The notes beneath the pieces were generated by a model, which did no database searches, had not been told where the DNA came from, and saw only the letters and a program-made list of their open reading frames with translations. Positions 17,076-27,833 of a stretch of 64,000 nucleotides of DNA are shown here, piece after piece. The position numbers and the translations under genes are program-made. This DNA comes from Pseudomonadota bacterium (lineage in GTDB: Bacteria; Pseudomonadota; Alphaproteobacteria; Azospirillales; Azospirillaceae): contig JAFAFA010000082.1 in assembly GCA_023423695.1 (NCBI GenBank), positions 1 through 64,000 on the forward strand, written 5' to 3'. Every line of letters starts with the position of its first letter. Positions within the stretch are counted from its first letter, which is position 1.

Positions 17076-19235
17076 TCACCCCGCCGCCTTCACCTGACGG
17101 CGACGCGCATGCAGAACCGGCTCCGTGTAGCCGTTCGGCTGGACGCGGCCCTTGAACACCAGATCGCAGGCGGCCTGGAAGGCGATGCTGCCGTCAAAAT
17201 TGCCGGCCATCGGCTTGTACAGCGGGTCGCCGGCATTCTGCTTGTCGACGACAGCGGCCATGCGCTTCATGACCTCCATCACCTGGGCCTCGGTGCAGAT
17301 GCCGTGGTGCAGCCAGTTGGCGATGTGCTGGCTGGAGATGCGCAGGGTGGCGCGGTCTTCCATCAGCCCGACGTCGTGGATGTCCGGCACCTTGGAGCAG
17401 CCGACGCCCTGGTCGATCCAGCGCACCACATAGCCGAGGATGCCCTGGGCGTTGTTCTCCAGCTCCTCCCGGATCTCGTCCTCCGACCAGTTCGGACGGT
17501 CGGCGAGCGGGATGGTCAGGATGTCGGACAGGGCGGCGGCCTGACGCTTGGCCAGCTGGTCCTGCACCTCGGCCACGTTCACGGCGTGATAGTGGGTGGC
17601 GTGCAGGGTGGCGGCGGTCGGCGACGGCACCCAGGCGGTGTTGGCGCCGGCCTTCGGATGGCCGATCTTGGCGACCAGCATGTCGGCCATCAGGTCGGGC
17701 ATCGCCCACATGCCCTTGCCGATCTGGGCGCGGCCCTTCAGACCGGCGCGCAGCCCGACATCGACATTGTTGTCCTCATAGGCGGAGATCCACTTGGTGG
17801 CCTTCATCGCCGCCTTGCGGACGACCGGGCCGGCCTCCATCGAGGTGTAGATCTCGTAGCACGACCTATCAATAAAAAAAATATTGATGAACACCACCCG
17901 GTCCTTGGCGGCGCGGATGCACTCCTTGAGGTTGACGCTGGTGCGGCGCTCCTCGTCCATAATGCCGACCTTGAGGGTGTTGCGGGCCATGCCCAGCAGA
18001 TCCTCGATGCGGCCGAACAGCTCGTCGGCGAAGGCGACCTCTTCCGGCCCGTGCATCTTCGGCTTCACGATGTAGACCGAGCCGGCGCGGCTGTTGCGCA
18101 GGCCACCTTCAGCCTTCAGATCGTGCAGCGCGATCAGCGAGGTGAAGACTCCGTCCAGGATCCCTTCCGGCGCCTCGCTGCCGTCGGACAGCTTGACCAT
18201 GTCGATGGTCATCAGATGGCCGACGTTGCGGACCAGCAGTAGGCTGCGGCCATGCAGGGTGACGCTGCCGGTCGGCGTGGTATAGACGCGGTCCGGGTTC
18301 AGCTTGCGGACGACGGTCTTGTCGCCCTTGGGGAAGCTGGCCTCCAGCGTGCCCTTCATCAGGCCCAGCCAGTTGCGGTAGGCGACGACCTTGTCCTCCG
18401 CATCCACGGCAGCGACGGAATCCTCGCAATCCTGGATGGTCGACAGCGCGGCTTCCAGCACCACGTCGGCGACGCCGGCCGGATCGTCCTTGCCGATCAC
18501 GCTGCTGCGGTCGATGCGGATCTCGATATGGGTGCCGTTCTGCACCAGCAGCACGGCCGACGGCGCCGAAGCCTCGCCCTGCCAGCCGACGAAGGCGGCC
18601 TTGTCCTTCAGGCCGGTCTTGCCGCCGGACTTCAGCGTCACCGCCAGCGCGCCGCCCTCGACTGCATAGCCGGTAGCGTCGGCATGGCTGCCCTCGGCCA
18701 GCGGGACGGCGTCGTCCAGGAACTTGCGGGCCCAGGCGATCACCTGCGCGCCGCGGGCGGCGTCATAGCCGCCGGCCGCCGGGGTCCCGGGGATGGCGTC
18801 GGTGCCGTACAGCGCGTCGTACAGGCTGCCCCAGCGCGCATTGGCGGCGTTCAGGGCATAGCGGGCGTTGGTGATCGGAACCACCAGCTGCGGGCCGGCG
18901 AGATAGGCGATCTCCGGATCGACGTTGCCGGTCCCGACGGTGAAGTCGCTGCCCTCCGGCACCAGATAGCCGATCTGGCGCAGGAAAGACTCGTACTCGG
19001 CCTGATCGAAGACCTTGCCGCGGCGGGCGGCGTGCCACTCGTCGATCTGCGCCTGCAGGCTGTCGCGCTTGTCCAGCAGCGCCTTGTTGCGCGGCGCCAG
19101 TTCGTGCAGGAGCCGGTCGAGGCCGGTCCAGAGACGGTCGGCGTCGACACCGGTCCCGGGCAGCGCCTCGTCGTTGATGAAGTCGTACAGCGGGCGGGCG
19201 ATTTCGAGGCCGCCGTGGCGGATCCAGTTGCTCAT
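17076..19235 (-). CDS. glcB: malate synthase G with an altered active-site loop
   Basis: The 719-residue enzyme condenses glyoxylate and acetyl-CoA to malate. Family blocks are intact: RSLLLVRNVGHLM, YIVKPKMHGPEEV, GLKGRAQIGKGMWAMPDLMADM, GANTAWVPSPTAATLHA, GILGYVVRW and EDRATLRISSQHIANWL. The exception is the loop at residues 451-463, normally NTGFLDRTGDEIH, which here reads NIFFIDRSCYEIY. The Mg-binding Asp (456, equivalent to E. coli 455) remains, but Thr-Gly, Thr-Gly-Asp and His are replaced, encoded by AT-rich codons foreign to the gene. Activity may be affected, or the patch may be a sequence error. Its start has only a weak ribosome site. Confidence 0.95.
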   Translation of the reverse strand: MSNWIRHGGLEIARPLYDFINDEALPGTGVDADRLWTGLDRLLHELAPRNKALLDKRDSLQAQIDEWHAARRGKVFDQAEYESFLRQIGYLVPEGSDFTVGTGNVDPEIAYLAGPQLVVPITNARYALNAANARWGSLYDALYGTDAIPGTPAAGGYDAARGAQVIAWARKFLDDAVPLAEGSHADATGYAVEGGALAVTLKSGGKTGLKDKAAFVGWQGEASAPSAVLLVQNGTHIEIRIDRSSVIGKDDPAGVADVVLEAALSTIQDCEDSVAAVDAEDKVVAYRNWLGLMKGTLEASFPKGDKTVVRKLNPDRVYTTPTGSVTLHGRSLLLVRNVGHLMTIDMVKLSDGSEAPEGILDGVFTSLIALHDLKAEGGLRNSRAGSVYIVKPKMHGPEEVAFADELFGRIEDLLGMARNTLKVGIMDEERRTSVNLKECIRAAKDRVVFINIFFIDRSCYEIYTSMEAGPVVRKAAMKATKWISAYEDNNVDVGLRAGLKGRAQIGKGMWAMPDLMADMLVAKIGHPKAGANTAWVPSPTAATLHATHYHAVNVAEVQDQLAKRQAAALSDILTIPLADRPNWSEDEIREELENNAQGILGYVVRWIDQGVGCSKVPDIHDVGLMEDRATLRISSQHIANWLHHGICTEAQVMEVMKRMAAVVDKQNAGDPLYKPMAGNFDGSIAFQAACDLVFKGRVQPNGYTEPVLHARRRQVKAAG
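17847..17885 (-). other. anomalous AT-rich patch inside glcB
   Basis: Read on the minus strand, codons 451-456 are AAT ATT TTT TTT ATT GAT, 17 of 18 bases A or T, followed by AGG TCG TGC TAC. Elsewhere the gene prefers C or G in third positions. The plus strand shows a run of eight A's here (17874-17881). The frame is intact on both sides. The patch coincides exactly with a very conserved active-site loop. Confidence 0.85.
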
Positions 19236-19394
19236 CTCGTTGCGTGTCCCATTCTCTTGCGCTCGGTTCGCAGACTCCTCTCCGGGAGTCTTGGTTCATC
19301 GGTTATCGCGTCTTCCGCGCGAGCCGGTCAACACAATGTCGCACCGCAGCGTATGGAGAAATGGTAGCAGGCGGCCGCTGCCCGCCGAACCCGT

Positions 19395-20546
19395 TCAGGC
19401 CAAAAGATCGAGCGCGGCAGCCGGCTGGGCAATCGAGGCGACGGGCGCCGCCGCCGCTGGTCTGTCCGCCGCGTCGGCGTCGCCGCCGCCCAGCAGCCCG
19501 GCCGCGCCGAGCGCCCCGCTGGAGCCGAAAGCGGCGGCGCGCAGGGCGTTCACCTCCTTCTGGGCGGTCTCGACCATCTTGTCGTCGGCCTTGAAGCCCT
19601 CGCGCCGCTCCCGCCGCCGCTTTTCCGACTCGTCCAGCATGTTGGCGGCCTTGGCTTCCCCGATGATCCGCTTGGAGGTGGCGAGCACCCCCTCCACCCG
19701 CTGGCCGAATGCATCGGCCTCGCGATAGCGCGACATCTTCATGGTGTTGTCGGCCATCAGCTGCTGGAACATCGGGCCGTGACCGCCGGTTGGACCGGCC
19801 GCAGCCCCGCCATTTCCGGTCAACCCGGCGGCGCCCAGCCCGGACAGAACATCCTGGACCAGCCGGGCGATGTCGTCGGGCAGTGTGCCGTCGTCCTGAG
19901 CAGCGGCAAGCCCGGGCTCGGCGTCGGCCGCGGCACCGGCCGCCATCAGGTCGGCAGCGGTTTGCGCAGCGGCTTGGCCGGTGTTTTCGGCCGGCCCGCC
20001 CTCCCCCGTGGAAATTCCGACGGTCAGCGTCACTTCGGTCTGCTGCAGGATCAGGCTGGTGCTGCTGCGGGTGATGGTGGTTTCGCTGGACAGCATCGTT
20101 CCGCCGGCCGCCGCGGCGCTGTCGCCGGGCAGCCCCATTTCCGCCGCGGCCTTGATGCCGGCACCGTACTCCTTGGCGGCGCGTCCGGCCTCGCGCGCCA
20201 GCAACGCGGCTTCGCGCGCCAAGGCCGCCAGCTTCTGCGCATCGCCCTGGGCGAAGCGCATCGCCAGCTTCAATTGCTCGATCTTCCGTTCGACCTGCTC
20301 CAGCCGGGCGGCTGCGGCCTCCTTGGGCCCGCCGACCCGACGCGCCTCCTCCAAGGCGGCCCTGGCGGCGGAGTTGTCGCTCTGCCATTTGGCCGAGGGC
20401 TGGGTCAGTGCCTGTGCGCGCTCCGCCTTCTGGGCGAGTTGCCCCTGGGCGTCCTTCGCCTCGAGCTCCTTCTCCCAGGGTTTCTTCGCCTGCTGCAACC
20501 GGAAAAGCCCGGACTGGCCGTCCGCCACCACGCTGAAGACGCTCAT
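19395..20546 (-). CDS. unknown coiled-coil protein, 383 residues
   Basis: I do not recognise this protein. It begins SVFSVVADGQSGLFRLQQ, then has an Ala/Glu/Lys/Arg-rich helical stretch (about 20-150) likely to form coiled coil, a short Thr/Ser-rich beta-like segment (ETTITRSSTSLILQQTEVT, about 160-180), an Ala/Gly-rich low-complexity part, and a second charged helical segment (ESEKRRRERREGFKADDKM, about 305-325) before an Ala-rich tail. No signal peptide or membrane segment is visible. The ATG at 20546 starts the stable part; 14 more residues are possible upstream. It sits alone between glcB and the divergent stress module. Third positions are GC-rich as in real genes. Confidence 0.65.
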   Translation of the reverse strand: MSVFSVVADGQSGLFRLQQAKKPWEKELEAKDAQGQLAQKAERAQALTQPSAKWQSDNSAARAALEEARRVGGPKEAAAARLEQVERKIEQLKLAMRFAQGDAQKLAALAREAALLAREAGRAAKEYGAGIKAAAEMGLPGDSAAAAGGTMLSSETTITRSSTSLILQQTEVTLTVGISTGEGGPAENTGQAAAQTAADLMAAGAAADAEPGLAAAQDDGTLPDDIARLVQDVLSGLGAAGLTGNGGAAAGPTGGHGPMFQQLMADNTMKMSRYREADAFGQRVEGVLATSKRIIGEAKAANMLDESEKRRRERREGFKADDKMVETAQKEVNALRAAAFGSSGALGAAGLLGGGDADAADRPAAAAPVASIAQPAAALDLLA

Positions 20547-20635
20547 GCCGCCACCCCCGGCCCGGCCGAACCAAGATGTTCGCGGCAAAGTTTAGCACAA
20601 TCGGCGCGACTGTCCATTTCGCGCGGAGCCCGCGT

Positions 20636-20660
20636 GGAACCCCAAGGCTTGGCTGGTGTT
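20636..20660 (+). promoter_or_regulatory. candidate EcfG-type general stress promoter
   Basis: GGAAC (20636-20640), 16 nt, then TGTT (20657-20660) fits the alphaproteobacterial EcfG pattern GGAAC-N16/17-CGTT with one mismatch. It lies about 90 nt upstream of the stress module, whose families are commonly in that regulon. Seen by eye only. Confidence 0.4.
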
Positions 20661-20751
20661 TCACTTCCCGACACCCGATTCCGCAACGGGCGGTTTCGAT
20701 ACCGCAGGCGCGGAGCCGCGGAATACCGGAATCCCGAGGAGGAAAGACACG

Positions 20752-21834
20752 ATGCCGAACCGCGACATGACCGGCACCGGCGGAACGACCCCGACCGGCT
20801 CCACCACTGGACATTCGACCGCCGGCAGCTCCACGACCGCCAACACTCTGTCGGGTGGACGCGGCAGCGTCGAGGACATCAAGAAGACCGTCAACCGCGC
20901 CGCCGACGACGCCATGGAGACGGGCCGCGAGACGCTGGGTCAGGCCCAGGGCCGCATACGTTCGCTGCTTGAACAGCAGACCGGCCGCGCCGCCGACCAG
21001 CTGGGCGGCGTCGCCAACGCCCTGCACAAGGCCGCCGAGCAGCTGAAGCAGGAGAACGGCGGCGAGAATGGCGGCGTGGTCGCCGATTACGCCGTGCAGG
21101 CTGCCGACCGCGTGGAGCGCGTCGCCGACATGCTGCGCGACGCCACGGTCGACGACATCGTCGGCGAGGTCGAAGGCTTCGCGCGCCGCCAGCCGGAAGT
21201 CTTCATCGGCGCCGCCTTCGCCGTTGGCTTCCTGGCCGCGCGCTTCATCAAGAGCTCCGGCGAGCGCCGGATGCACCGCGCCTCCACCTCGTTGCGCGGC
21301 AACGCCCACCCGTCGCAGACCGTGCGGAGCACCCGCGGCACCGGCTATGACGTCGGCCGCGACCGCAGCCGCGACATGAACCGCGACTCCGACCGCACGC
21401 CCAGCCGCGGCATGGCCGGCGGCATCGCCGAGTCCGTCAGCCGCACCACGCCGTCCCACAGCGCCGACACCCCGACCACCGGCTCCTCCAGCGTCAACAC
21501 CGGCAGCCTCGCCGGCCGCATGGAGTCGGAGCGCGCCTCCGAGCGCCTGGGTGAGCCGAAGCCGGCTGCCGCCGGCCGCATCGGCATGCCGCTGTCCACC
21601 GCGCCGGCCTCGGTCACCGGCCGCGCCGCGTCGCCGTCGGCCGATACGGCGCTCGGCACCAGCACGGTCAGCACGCCCGCCGGAGTTTCGGGCGCCGCCG
21701 GCAGCGCCGGCAGCACCGTGAATGCCGGCACCACCGGCGTCGGCGGCACCGGCAACACCACCGGCACCAGCGGAACCCAGGGCGGGGCCGCCGGTACCTC
21801 CCCCACCTCCAAGCCGCAGGGACAGCGTCCATGA
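20752..21834 (+). CDS. nutrient-deprivation-induced-like protein
   Basis: The 360-residue protein resembles the nutrient-deprivation-induced proteins of rhizobia. After a Gly/Thr/Ser-rich start it has an amphipathic helical region (about 40-125; VEDIKKTVNRAADDAMETGRE, TGRAADQLGGVANALHKAAEQL, ADRVERVADMLRD), one glycine-containing membrane-type segment (EVFIGAAFAVGFLAARF, about 145-161) and a long disordered tail rich in Ser, Thr, Gly and Arg. Function is unknown; the helix pattern suggests membrane association in stress. A GAGGAGGAAA box fixes the start. The next gene overlaps its stop by 4 nt. Confidence 0.75.
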   Translation: MPNRDMTGTGGTTPTGSTTGHSTAGSSTTANTLSGGRGSVEDIKKTVNRAADDAMETGRETLGQAQGRIRSLLEQQTGRAADQLGGVANALHKAAEQLKQENGGENGGVVADYAVQAADRVERVADMLRDATVDDIVGEVEGFARRQPEVFIGAAFAVGFLAARFIKSSGERRMHRASTSLRGNAHPSQTVRSTRGTGYDVGRDRSRDMNRDSDRTPSRGMAGGIAESVSRTTPSHSADTPTTGSSSVNTGSLAGRMESERASERLGEPKPAAAGRIGMPLSTAPASVTGRAASPSADTALGTSTVSTPAGVSGAAGSAGSTVNAGTTGVGGTGNTTGTSGTQGGAAGTSPTSKPQGQRP

Positions 21835-22256
21835 GCGCCGCCGAGAACCGCTATGACGAGCCGCGGGATCCGCGGCAGGACCGGCCGCTCGCCGGCCTGT
21901 TCGCCGATCTCGCCCGCGAATCCGCCAACCTCGCCCGATCCGAGATCGCGTTGGCGAAGGCCGAGCTGACCGACAAGGCCACCGAGGCCGCCGGCGGCGT
22001 AGCCTTCATCGCCGTCGGCGGACTGGTCGCCTTCGCCGGCGTTCTGGTCCTGCTTGCCGCTGCGGTTCTCGGCCTGTCCAACGTCCTGGCCCCGTGGCTG
22101 TCCGCGCTGATCGTCGGCGTGGTGGTTCTGGCGGTGGGCGGCATCCTGGCTTACGTCGGCAAGAACCGGCTGAGCCCCGCCAACCTCCGCCCCCGCCGCA
22201 CCATGAACACGCTGGACGAGGACAAGCGCTGGGCCAAGTCCCAGCTTGCCCGCTAG
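21831..22256 (+). CDS. holin-like (Phage_holin_3_6 / DUF1469) membrane protein
   Basis: The 141-residue protein has an amphipathic N-terminal helix (FADLARESANLARSEIALAKAEL, in two parts) and two membrane helices (about 55-80 and 86-108), the plan of the holin-like DUF1469/Phage_holin_3_6 family. Despite the name there is no phage gene nearby; in alphaproteobacteria such genes sit beside DUF3618 genes and belong to the stress response. The ATGA overlap with the upstream gene and 11-nt gap to the next show an operon. Confidence 0.78.
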   Translation: MSAAENRYDEPRDPRQDRPLAGLFADLARESANLARSEIALAKAELTDKATEAAGGVAFIAVGGLVAFAGVLVLLAAAVLGLSNVLAPWLSALIVGVVVLAVGGILAYVGKNRLSPANLRPRRTMNTLDEDKRWAKSQLAR

Positions 22257-22267
22257 GGGTCCGGCCG

Positions 22268-23308
22268 ATGGCGGAAGACAAACGCAATCCCGAAGCCGGG
22301 CAACAGGACCTCGACGCCCTGGAGGGCGACATCCGCGCCAGCCGCGCGCGCATCGGCGGCACCGTCGATGCGCTGCGCGACCGCACCTCACGTCTGCGCG
22401 ACAGTCTGGCGCGGTGGTCGCCCCAATCCCTGATGGAGAACACCATGAAGCACACCTACACGCCGGCGACGCCGGAGACCCCGTCCCAGCGTTCCCACCA
22501 GCACCAGTCGGACCGTTACGAGAGCGGCCAGACCGTCCATTACAAGGGGTCCCGCTCGCGCTCCGCTTCGGACGGTTCGATGCTGAGCAGCGTCACCAGC
22601 AACCCGATCCCGCTCGCCCTGGTCGGCATCGGGCTGGGCTGGCTCGCCCTGTCCAGCACCGGCTACGACCGCCGCATCGCCCGGTCTAGCACGGTTCGCT
22701 CCGCCCGCCACCGCATGGGCGACGCCGTCGACTATGCCCGCGAGTCGCTGAGCAGCGCCACCGACAGCGTGCGCAGCGCCGCCAGCTCCGCCTATGACAG
22801 CGCGTCGGGCGCGGTCGGTTCGGCCTACGACAGCGCCTCGGGCACCGTCAGCGGGATGATGGGCGGTTCGGACGACGATCATGTGTCGGGCCGGGGCGAC
22901 ATGCATGGCCAGCGGCAATCCCAGGGCTACGCCAGCCGCGGCATGTCGCGCCTGTCCTCCATGGCGCCGTCGGCCGACCATCTGCGCCACCGTGCCCACG
23001 ACGTGACGACCGGCTTCTGGGATCTGGTGGAGGACCACCCGATCGTCGCCGGTGTCATGGGTGTCGCACTGGGTGCGGCCATCGGCGCCGCCCTGCCGGG
23101 CACCCGCTATGAAAAGCAGTGGGTCGGCGAATATGCGGACGAGGCGACCGAGCGCGCCAGGGCGATCGCGATGGACGCGCTCGACCGCGGCACCCGCGCC
23201 GCCCAGGCCGCGGCCCAGACCGTCGTCGAGTCGGCCAAGGAGGACGTCCGCGAGGTCGTCTCCGAAGCCACCAACGCCGCCCGCGAGGAAGTCAAGAAGC
23301 CGGGCTGA
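22268..23308 (+). CDS. DUF3618-domain membrane protein
   Basis: This 346-residue protein starts with a DUF3618 segment: LEGDIRASRARIGGTVDALRDR (about 18-39, in two parts). A membrane helix (NPIPLALVGIGLGWLAL, about 115-131) is followed by helical repeats of the form YDSASGAVGSAYDSASGTVSG (about 175-195, in two parts), a second membrane segment (IVAGVMGVALGAAIGAALPG, about 258-277) and a charged Ala/Glu helix at the end. Such proteins are envelope stress proteins of unknown mechanism. It is the last gene of the three-gene module and ends at a good terminator. Confidence 0.78.
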   Translation: MAEDKRNPEAGQQDLDALEGDIRASRARIGGTVDALRDRTSRLRDSLARWSPQSLMENTMKHTYTPATPETPSQRSHQHQSDRYESGQTVHYKGSRSRSASDGSMLSSVTSNPIPLALVGIGLGWLALSSTGYDRRIARSSTVRSARHRMGDAVDYARESLSSATDSVRSAASSAYDSASGAVGSAYDSASGTVSGMMGGSDDDHVSGRGDMHGQRQSQGYASRGMSRLSSMAPSADHLRHRAHDVTTGFWDLVEDHPIVAGVMGVALGAAIGAALPGTRYEKQWVGEYADEATERARAIAMDALDRGTRAAQAAAQTVVESAKEDVREVVSEATNAAREEVKKPG

Positions 23309-23335
23309 TCCCCGCTTCCCGTCTGAATCGGACAG

Positions 23336-23363
23336 ACCCCGCGCCCGTCCGGCGCGGGGTTTT
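23336..23363 (+). terminator. terminator of the stress module
   Basis: A 10-bp perfect stem ACCCCGCGCC / GGCGCGGGGT (23336-23345, 23351-23360) with a 5-nt loop runs directly into TTTT. Clear Rho-independent terminator after the DUF3618 gene. Confidence 0.88.
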
Positions 23364-23544
23364 CCGTGTCTCCACCCAGATCGCGACAAACCGCCGCACC
23401 ATTGTCCCCCGGCGCCGCCTTGGCTGTAGCGTGAAGGATCGTGCGGCGCTATAACCAAGCTGGCTTGACGGGTATTCGCGGCGGATCAGCCATGCACGGG
23501 CGCCAAAGCCGCGGAAACCCTGCACTTTAATCGACAAACGCCCC

Positions 23545-23573
23545 TTGCCCCCCGGATCAATCAGGACTAAATT
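23545..23573 (+). promoter_or_regulatory. possible suf promoter overlapping the operator
   Basis: TTGCCC (23545-23550), 17 nt, then TAAATT (23568-23573) could be sigma-70 -35 and -10 boxes, each a 4-of-6 fit. The -10 lies inside the palindrome at 23563-23579, as expected for autorepression. Weak by itself. Confidence 0.3.
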
Positions 23574-23579
23574 GGTCCT
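23563..23579 (+). promoter_or_regulatory. IscR type-1-like operator upstream of suf
   Basis: AGGACTAAATTGGTCCT is an inverted repeat (AGGAC / GTCCT). Its core, GACTAAATTGGTC (23565-23577), matches the known IscR type-1 core GACTRWWWYAGTC at 12 of 13 positions. It lies 34 nt before the Rrf2 regulator gene that heads the suf operon, so it is the likely autoregulatory site. Confidence 0.65.
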
Positions 23580-23612
23580 GTATTCGAAACCGGGGTGAAA
23601 CGGGGTGCGGTC

Positions 23613-24083
23613 ATGATCCGGCTGAGCAAGCTGACCGACTATGCCATCGTCGTGTTGAGCGAGATGGCGCGGCAGGTGGGTGCGGTCCATACCGTCGCCC
23701 ATCTGGCCGACCGCACCGGCGTGCCCGCCCCGACCGTCGCCAAGCTGATGAAGGCGATGACGCCGGCGGGCCTCACCACCTCGCAACGGGGGGCTGCCGG
23801 CGGTTATGCGCTGAGCCGGCCGGCCGATGCAATCTCCATCGCGGAAATCATCACGGCGCTCGACGGTCCCATCGCGCTGACCGCCTGCGTCGACGGCGCC
23901 GACAGCCAATGCGGGGTGGAGCAACTTTGCCCCATGCGCGGCGGTTGGGAAAAGGTGAACCGCGCCATTCGCGGCGCGCTGGAGGAGGTGACGCTGGCCG
24001 ACATGATGGCCCCCATCACCTTCCCGGCCCCGGCAGCCGCAACGACTTCCACTGCCGCCCAGCCGGCCCGCCCTGCGCACTGA
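23613..24083 (+). CDS. Rrf2/IscR-type regulator of the SUF operon
   Basis: The 156-residue protein is an Rrf2 winged-helix regulator: MIRLSKLTDYAIVVL start, GVPAPTVAKLMKAM recognition helix, GAAGGYALSRP wing, and EIITALDGPIALTAC. Cys at 92, 100 and 106 (C-x7-C-x5-C) can hold a Fe-S cluster; IscR uses a similar trio. The product very probably senses Fe-S status and represses its own operon when the cluster is present. The ATG at 23613 gives the family N terminus. The sufB start is 45 nt downstream. A Thr/Ala/Pro-rich tail of about 20 residues is extra. Confidence 0.9.
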   Translation: MIRLSKLTDYAIVVLSEMARQVGAVHTVAHLADRTGVPAPTVAKLMKAMTPAGLTTSQRGAAGGYALSRPADAISIAEIITALDGPIALTACVDGADSQCGVEQLCPMRGGWEKVNRAIRGALEEVTLADMMAPITFPAPAAATTSTAAQPARPAH

Positions 24084-24128
24084 ACGGCGCGCACCGAACA
24101 GCATTCTTGAGAAGGACGAGGCAAAGCC

Positions 24129-25613
<1,485 letters not shown>

Positions 25614-25626
25614 GAGCGTGCCCTCC

Positions 25627-25645
25627 CCTCTCCTTCGTGGAGAGG
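25627..25645 (+). repeat. hairpin between sufB and sufC
   Basis: CCTCTCC (25627-25633) and GGAGAGG (25639-25645) form a 7-bp stem with a TTCGT loop in the 98-nt gap of the operon. There is no T run. It could mark mRNA processing or be a short piece of a dispersed CT/GA-rich repeat. Confidence 0.5.
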
Positions 25646-25711
25646 CGGAGGACAGAGTGAAGCCACCGGACGGCGTGCCGGAAGCCTGAAGAAGACAACG
25701 AGGCGAAGACG

Positions 25712-26463
<752 letters not shown>

Positions 26464-26464
<1 letters not shown>

Positions 26465-27831
26465 TGTCGGCACACAATTCCCCCCTTCATCCCATGACCT
26501 ACTCGACGCGGGGCGCCGATCCGGCGACGGCGCCGGCCTTCCTGGCGCCGCTCGATCAGGTGGGCGCCGGCCTGCCCGGCAGCGGCCTGTCCTGGCTGAC
26601 GGAACTGCGCGCCGCCGGGCGCGAGCGCTTCGCCGCCGTCGGCCTGCCGACGATCAGGAACGAGAGCTGGCGCTACACCAACCTGCGCGACCTCGCCAAG
26701 GTCAGCTTCCAGCCCGCCGCTCCCGCCGCGGCGGTCATCGACCTGCTGCCGACCATCCGGACCGAAGGACAGGACGGCCCGCGTCTGGTCTTCGTCGACG
26801 GCCGCTTCCGCGCCGACCTGTCGTCGGTCGACGGGCTGCCGCCCGGCGTGGAACTGCTGAGCCTCGACGCCGCGCTGACCACTCACTCCGACCTGCTGGC
26901 GGAGCATATCGGCCGCCTCGCCGCGGCGGATGACCGGCCGCTGGTGGCGCTCAACAGCGCCTACCTCGCCGACGGCCCGGTCCTGCATGTGCCGGCCGGC
27001 GTCCAGGTGGAGCGTCCTGTCGAGCTGGTCTTCGTCTCGGTCGGCTCGGAAGCTCAGGCGACCTCCTGCCATCCGCGCACGCTGCTGATCGCAGAGGCCG
27101 GATCGAAGGCGGTGGTGGTCGAGCACCATGTCGGCCGCGGCGCCGGCACCACGCTGTCGAACCACGTCACCGAAGTGTTCGTCGGAGAAGGCGCCACCCT
27201 GCACCATTACAAGTCGCAGCGGGAAGGCGGCGGCGCCATCCACCTGTCGCACATCGCGGCGACGGTGGCGACCGGCGGCTGCTACGACAACTTCATCCTG
27301 ACCACGGGTGCGAAGCTGTCCCGCAACGAGGTGGTCAGCCGCCTGGACGGCACCGAGGCGCGGACGCATGTCAGCGGCGGCTATCTGGTCCGCGGCACCC
27401 AGCATGCCGACACCACCACGGTGATCGTCCACGCCCAGCCGAACGGCACCAGCCGCGAGGTCTACAAGGGCGTCATCGACGACACGGCACGCGCGGTGTT
27501 CCAGGGCAAGATCACCGTCTGCCCGGATGCGCAGAAGACCGACGGCTACCAGTTGAACCGGGCGCTGCTGCTGTCCGACGGGGCCGAGATCGACAGCAAG
27601 CCGGAACTGGAAATCCATGCCGATGACGTGAAGTGCAGTCACGGCTGCACCGCGGGCGAGCTGGACGACGACGCGCTGTTCTACCTGCGCGCCCGCGGCA
27701 TCGACCGCGACACCGCCCAGGGCCTGCTGATCGGCGCGTTCCTGTCGGAATCCCTTGAGGAAATCGCCGAGGAATCGATCCGCGACGCCTTCCAAGGGAT
27801 CATCGCCGGCTGGCTGGAGGAGCAGAAGTAA
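26464..27831 (+). CDS. sufD: Fe-S assembly protein SufD
   Basis: The 455-residue protein is the SufB paralogue of the scaffold complex. It has a divergent N-terminal half with NESWRYTNLRDLAK (about 61-74), and the conserved beta-helical C-terminal half with VSGGYLVRGTQHADTTTVI, RAVFQGKITVCPDAQKTDGYQ, LLLSDGAEIDSKPELEI and ADDVKCSHGCTAGELDDDALFYLRARGI (given in parts), the usual SufD signature with its His. The start overlaps sufC; sufS follows after 2 nt. Confidence 0.95.
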
Positions 27832-27833
27832 CC

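Larger units (their letters stand above)
23364..23612 (+). other. suf operon leader region
   Basis: Apart from the operator and possible promoter listed separately, this stretch between the stress-module terminator and the Rrf2 gene holds no convincing ORF or structure. With the terminator it makes a 304-nt gap. Confidence 0.5.

Noticed and set aside
21831..22256. Phage holin, hence a prophage
   Set aside because: The holin-like gene is in an operon with stress proteins and no phage, integrase or lysis genes are near.
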